Source: JAKVAV01 sp964651785 (GTDB lineage Bacteria; Bacteroidota; Bacteroidia; Flavobacteriales_D; Cryomorphaceae). From it: a DNA stretch of 64,000 nucleotides. The translations under genes were made by a program, and so were the position numbers. Numbering within the stretch: position 1 is the first letter of the stretch; every line of letters begins with the position of its first letter. This document shows positions 61,372 through 64,000 of this stretch, in pieces. Where the stretch lies: NCBI GenBank assembly GCA_964651785.1, contig CAZYWJ010000003.1, forward strand, positions 56,737-120,736, read 5' to 3'. A model generated the notes under the pieces. It saw only the letters and a list, made by a program, of their open reading frames with translations. It was not told the DNA's origin and made no database searches.

Positions 61372-62401
61372 TTCCTAAAAGTTCTTTCATGCGCAAACGC
61401 ATCATTCGGTATCTCACATCAAATATCCAAAGGGCTATTCCTATCCAACCGATCACCGCCGGATAGAAAACCAAACGAAGGTTATCGTCCAAATCGTATT
61501 GGCTGAATGCAGGATTTCCACCCACGCCCGGATGCAGCGAATCCGTCATTCGCGGAAGCACCATCACGAAGAGAATCATCATGGTAAAAGCGAATATATT
61601 GTAAACTGCTCCCAAGCGTGCCGACTTCTCTTTGTCGTTGACGGATGACTTTAAAACGAAGTAAGCCAAGTAAACCAGCACGCCGAGGGCGGCGCCGTTG
61701 AGCCGTGGATCACTGACCCACCAGGCTCCCCAAGTAAATCGGGCCCAAATGCTGCCCGTCGCCAAGCCGATAAACGCAAAAAGCAATCCGACGTGAGCTG
61801 CCGTTTCGGCGCGTGTATCAAATTCCATTTGAGAAGAATTCAAAAATCGGATGCTGAATATCAGAGAGAGCAACATCACAAATATCATGGCAAACCAGCT
61901 CGGCACGTGAATCAGGATGTTTCGAATGGTTTCGTTGAGAATGGGCTGATTGGGAAAATTGTAGGCATCCGTTTCGGTAACTGAAATTTCCTTTCGGCAA
62001 TCTTGTTTTACGTCGGGATTGAGGTCTACCTCCATGCCGCTTTGCAAAAGCGCCTGTGGAAGATAAAGCGTTCCGTCAACATCATTATTTACATAAAGAT
62101 CAAAAAATGCCCCGTCAATTACTTCGGTTACGCTGAAGCTGGCGCGCATGGTATTCTCATCAACGATGGCCATTTCGTAAGGACAGAAAATAGCTTCGCC
62201 ATTTTTTAGCCAAACTTGAAGCGAACCTTCAGCTTCCTTGAAATGTGTATTGTAACCGGTGATGGTAACGCCGGTAGCGCCATAATCCAACTTGTCGGGA
62301 CTGACGGCAGGAATCCCGGGAGACAAAGGGGCTTTAAGTCCAACGATCAGAGTGATAAGTACGGTAAGTGCAGAGAGCCACTTCCACCAAGCAATTGACA
62401 T
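61361..62401 (-). CDS. ccmC: CcmC/CcsA-type haem-handling protein with a periplasmic insert
   Basis: The protein has 346 residues, clearly longer than the 245 of typical CcmC. The haem-binding tryptophan-rich segment FTWGAWWVSDPRLNG and the histidines in the outer loops are present in the C-terminal six-helix part. Between helix 1 and helix 2 lies an inserted domain of about 120 residues (about 30-150) that looks beta-rich, starting DKLDYGATGVTITGYN, with IPT/TIG-like character. It is coupled to the CcmD-like gene by an 11-base overlap. Confidence 0.88.
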   Translation of the reverse strand: MSIAWWKWLSALTVLITLIVGLKAPLSPGIPAVSPDKLDYGATGVTITGYNTHFKEAEGSLQVWLKNGEAIFCPYEMAIVDENTMRASFSVTEVIDGAFFDLYVNNDVDGTLYLPQALLQSGMEVDLNPDVKQDCRKEISVTETDAYNFPNQPILNETIRNILIHVPSWFAMIFVMLLSLIFSIRFLNSSQMEFDTRAETAAHVGLLFAFIGLATGSIWARFTWGAWWVSDPRLNGAALGVLVYLAYFVLKSSVNDKEKSARLGAVYNIFAFTMMILFVMVLPRMTDSLHPGVGGNPAFSQYDLDDNLRLVFYPAVIGWIGIALWIFDVRYRMMRLRMKELLGNDE

Positions 62402-62416
62402 AAATCTTACTGCCGA

Positions 62417-63082
62417 TTATTCGCGCCAAAGGTACGGAAAAAGTATATAGGAGAGGGCCAAAGACAGCAGAAGAACGGCACCCAATTGCCAAGCGTAAAC
62501 GGCATTTGCAGACCAGGCAATTCCATCAATGGCATTTTTGGAAAAACGAATAAGAATAAGCAGCAGCGGCAGGATAACGGGAAGACCCAAAATGGCCATC
62601 ATTCCCAGATTGTTATCGGTTTGAGAAGCCAGCGCCGAAACCAAGGTAAGCGTAAAAGCGAGGCCGATGGCTCCCAGCGCCAGTGCTAGAATCAGCGCGC
62701 TCCAATTGGCTTCTGCCAATGGCGCCGTGCCGATCATCAAAGCGTAGATGGCGAAACCGACAAATACCATCACCAAAAGCAGAATGGCATTGTAGATCAT
62801 CTTCCCAATCACCACCGCTTCGGCTCGTGCCAATGAAAAGAGGTAGAGACGCCTGCCTGTAGTTTCGGAGGCGAAGCTGCGCGAAGCCGCATTGAAAGCG
62901 GCAAAAAGTACGATGATCCAAAAGAGGGCATTCCACACGGGCACGTCCACTATTTGGCGAAAGCCCAGGTAAGCCACGAACACCGATGAGATAATGTAGA
63001 GAAAAACGCTGCCGATGGCATGGCGCTGCCGCCATTCCATTCTAAGATCTTTTGCGATGATCGCTTTTGCTTCGCTCCACAT
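62417..63082 (-). CDS. ccmB: Haem export permease subunit CcmB
   Basis: The protein has 221 residues with six hydrophobic segments. The N-terminus AKDLRMEWRQRHAIGSVFLYI and later ASETTGRRLYLFSLARAEAVVIGKMIYN match CcmB. It is the membrane partner of the ATPase CcmA, but no ccmA gene is next to it, so CcmA must be encoded elsewhere. It is the first gene of the long operon, 15 bases before ccmC. Confidence 0.9.
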   Translation of the reverse strand: MWSEAKAIIAKDLRMEWRQRHAIGSVFLYIISSVFVAYLGFRQIVDVPVWNALFWIIVLFAAFNAASRSFASETTGRRLYLFSLARAEAVVIGKMIYNAILLLVMVFVGFAIYALMIGTAPLAEANWSALILALALGAIGLAFTLTLVSALASQTDNNLGMMAILGLPVILPLLLILIRFSKNAIDGIAWSANAVYAWQLGAVLLLSLALSYILFPYLWRE

Positions 63083-63193
63083 TTCGGCAAAGATACTTTT
63101 TTGGGTATTGGGTATGGCGTAGTGCGTAGTGCGAATTGCGTAAAGCGTGTTGGGCTTAGCGGCTTGGGTATTGAGTAGATTTAAATATTAGAA

Positions 63194-64000
63194 TCAATTC
63201 AATTCTACCACGTCTCCTTTTTTAGGAATGGAAATGTGGTGAAAGCCGGCTTGGTCGAGGTGGCCTTTAAAAGTCTCCTGAACGTCAGGGCGACCGTGAA
63301 CCAAAAACAAGTGCTTTATCAGGTGAGCCTGTTGGCAACTCAGGTATTCGATCATTTCTTTGTAATCGCCGTGGGCGCTGTAAGAATCCATCACCACTAC
63401 CTTTGCTTTCACGTCGAGGTCTATTCCGAAAATCTTCACCTTTTCAGCTCCTTCTCTGAGTTGCCCCCCGAGAGTGGACGGCTCGCAATAACCTATAAAC
63501 AGGATGGTATTTCGCGGATCCTCGATGTTATTTGCCAAATGGTGCACAATTCTTCCTGCCTCTGCCATTCCCGAAGCCGAAATGATGATGCACGGTTCTT
63601 TAAGATCGTTGATCTGCTTTGAGTACTTAACGTCCCGAACGTAATAAAGCCCCGAGAATCCAAACGGATTGGAATCCTTCTCCATATACTTCAAAATACG
63701 ATCATTGAAGTGATCGGGAAATGATCGAACGATCTCAGTGGCATTGGTGCTCAGCGGGCTGTCGACAAAAACCTTTATGGACGGCAGCTTTCCATCCGTT
63801 TCCAGCCGGTCAAGGTTGTGAACGATTTCTTGGGTTCTGCCCAAACTGAAAGATGGAATGATCAACTTTCCCTTATTTTCAACGCAAGTTTCTCGTACAA
63901 CTTCGAGGAGTTTCTCCTCACTCAACTTTTGATCATCATGCAAACGGTCGCCGTAAGTGCTTTCGCAAAGAATGACCTCAGCCTGCGGAAAGGGCTCTCT
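63194..64000 (-). CDS. MBL-fold/beta-CASP RNA-processing-type hydrolase (partial)
   Basis: 269 codons lie inside the window; the open frame runs off its edge, so the true start is outside. The part entering reads EVILCESTYGDRLH, one of the conserved beta-lactamase-fold segments of the CPSF/Ysh1-like family. The C-terminal region shows the RNA-specificity parts SASGMAEAGRIVHHL, MDSYSAHGDYKEM and FLVHGRPD. It likely cleaves RNA, using two zinc ions. It is separate from the ccm operon (111 bases apart on the same strand). Confidence 0.9.
   Translation of the reverse strand, partial: REPFPQAEVILCESTYGDRLHDDQKLSEEKLLEVVRETCVENKGKLIIPSFSLGRTQEIVHNLDRLETDGKLPSIKVFVDSPLSTNATEIVRSFPDHFNDRILKYMEKDSNPFGFSGLYYVRDVKYSKQINDLKEPCIIISASGMAEAGRIVHHLANNIEDPRNTILFIGYCEPSTLGGQLREGAEKVKIFGIDLDVKAKVVVMDSYSAHGDYKEMIEYLSCQQAHLIKHLFLVHGRPDVQETFKGHLDQAGFHHISIPKKGDVVELN

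Noticed and set aside
63110..63190. Short tandem repeats (GTAGTGC twice, GGGTATTG-like units) as a CRISPR or mobile element
   Set aside because: Only two or three imperfect short units without spacers; ordinary intergenic repetition.

Overview
The window reads as an ordinary chromosomal segment of a member of Bacteroidota, most likely a Flavobacteriales-type marine or aquatic bacterium. Several things point there. Many genes are preceded by the Bacteroidota promoter form (TTG, about 19-20 bases, then TAnnTTTG). A bacillithiol gene (bshB1) is present, and DnaX has no zinc knuckle. There is a Reg_prop/Y_Y_Y sensor kinase, a carotenoid pair of the crtD-cruF type and a DPP IV/POT peptide-use cassette. 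No insertion sequence, prophage, CRISPR array or rRNA was seen. Two runs of exactly 100 N mark scaffold joins (46906-47005 and 58946-59045).

Layout. 1-9.4 kb: the tail of apaG, a large periplasmic-sensor histidine kinase, P5C dehydrogenase, a divisome FtsB/DivIC-like protein, a Lon-N-like protein, small membrane proteins and a CPA-type antiporter. 9.9-15.9 kb: the rpsF-rpsR-rplI operon, dnaX (with a hairpin plus A10 slippery site), a DUF4412 protein and a MATE exporter. 15.9-32.6 kb: a dense, mixed-strand group of stress and envelope genes. It holds TrhA/HlyIII, a tudor-like DUF2945 protein, a PNPOx-like general stress protein, an FNT channel, two MscS channels, a PfpI/DJ-1 protein, a YtxH/YqjE-like triad, a coiled-coil lipoprotein, a DUF2383 protein, a kinase plus two response regulators (one sigma-54 activator), topoisomerase IB, DUF1328, BrkB/YihY and an AraC regulator. 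Two proteins in it have no recognised function. 32.6-37.9 kb: glycosyltransferase-like and LpxH-like genes divergent from crtD-cruF and an AI-2E/PerM protein. 38.3-46.6 kb: DPP IV, two POT transporters and a thioredoxin-like protein in one row, then citrate synthase and a tandem UspA protein. 46.6-47.2 kb: a hairpin-rich non-coding stretch broken by a scaffold gap, then tRNA-His. 47.3-52.5 kb: a tetR-ABC-hlyD-tolC export operon with a palindromic operator at its promoter. 52.6-54.7 kb: a CopA-type copper ATPase. 54.7-63.1 kb: one long minus-strand operon ccmB-ccmC-ccmD-ccmE-ccmF-DUF2520-kdsC-ubiA-maf-bshB1. 63.2 kb to the end: a beta-CASP metallo-hydrolase cut by the window edge.

How the genes work together. 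The ccm genes form a cytochrome c maturation system whose CcmE carries CxxxY in place of HxxxY, as in the natural Ccm variant lacking CcmG and CcmH; none of ccmA, ccmG or ccmH is in the window. The DPP IV-POT-POT row would cut and import di- and tripeptides, and P5C dehydrogenase elsewhere in the window could oxidise proline-derived P5C. The 16-32 kb block looks like an osmotic/envelope stress neighbourhood, but co-regulation is inferred from gene content only. The most interesting single signals are the DnaX slippage site, the CxxxY Ccm variant, the exporter with a degenerate ATPase and its operator, and the 55-bp exact duplication around the first gap, which looks like an assembly overlap.
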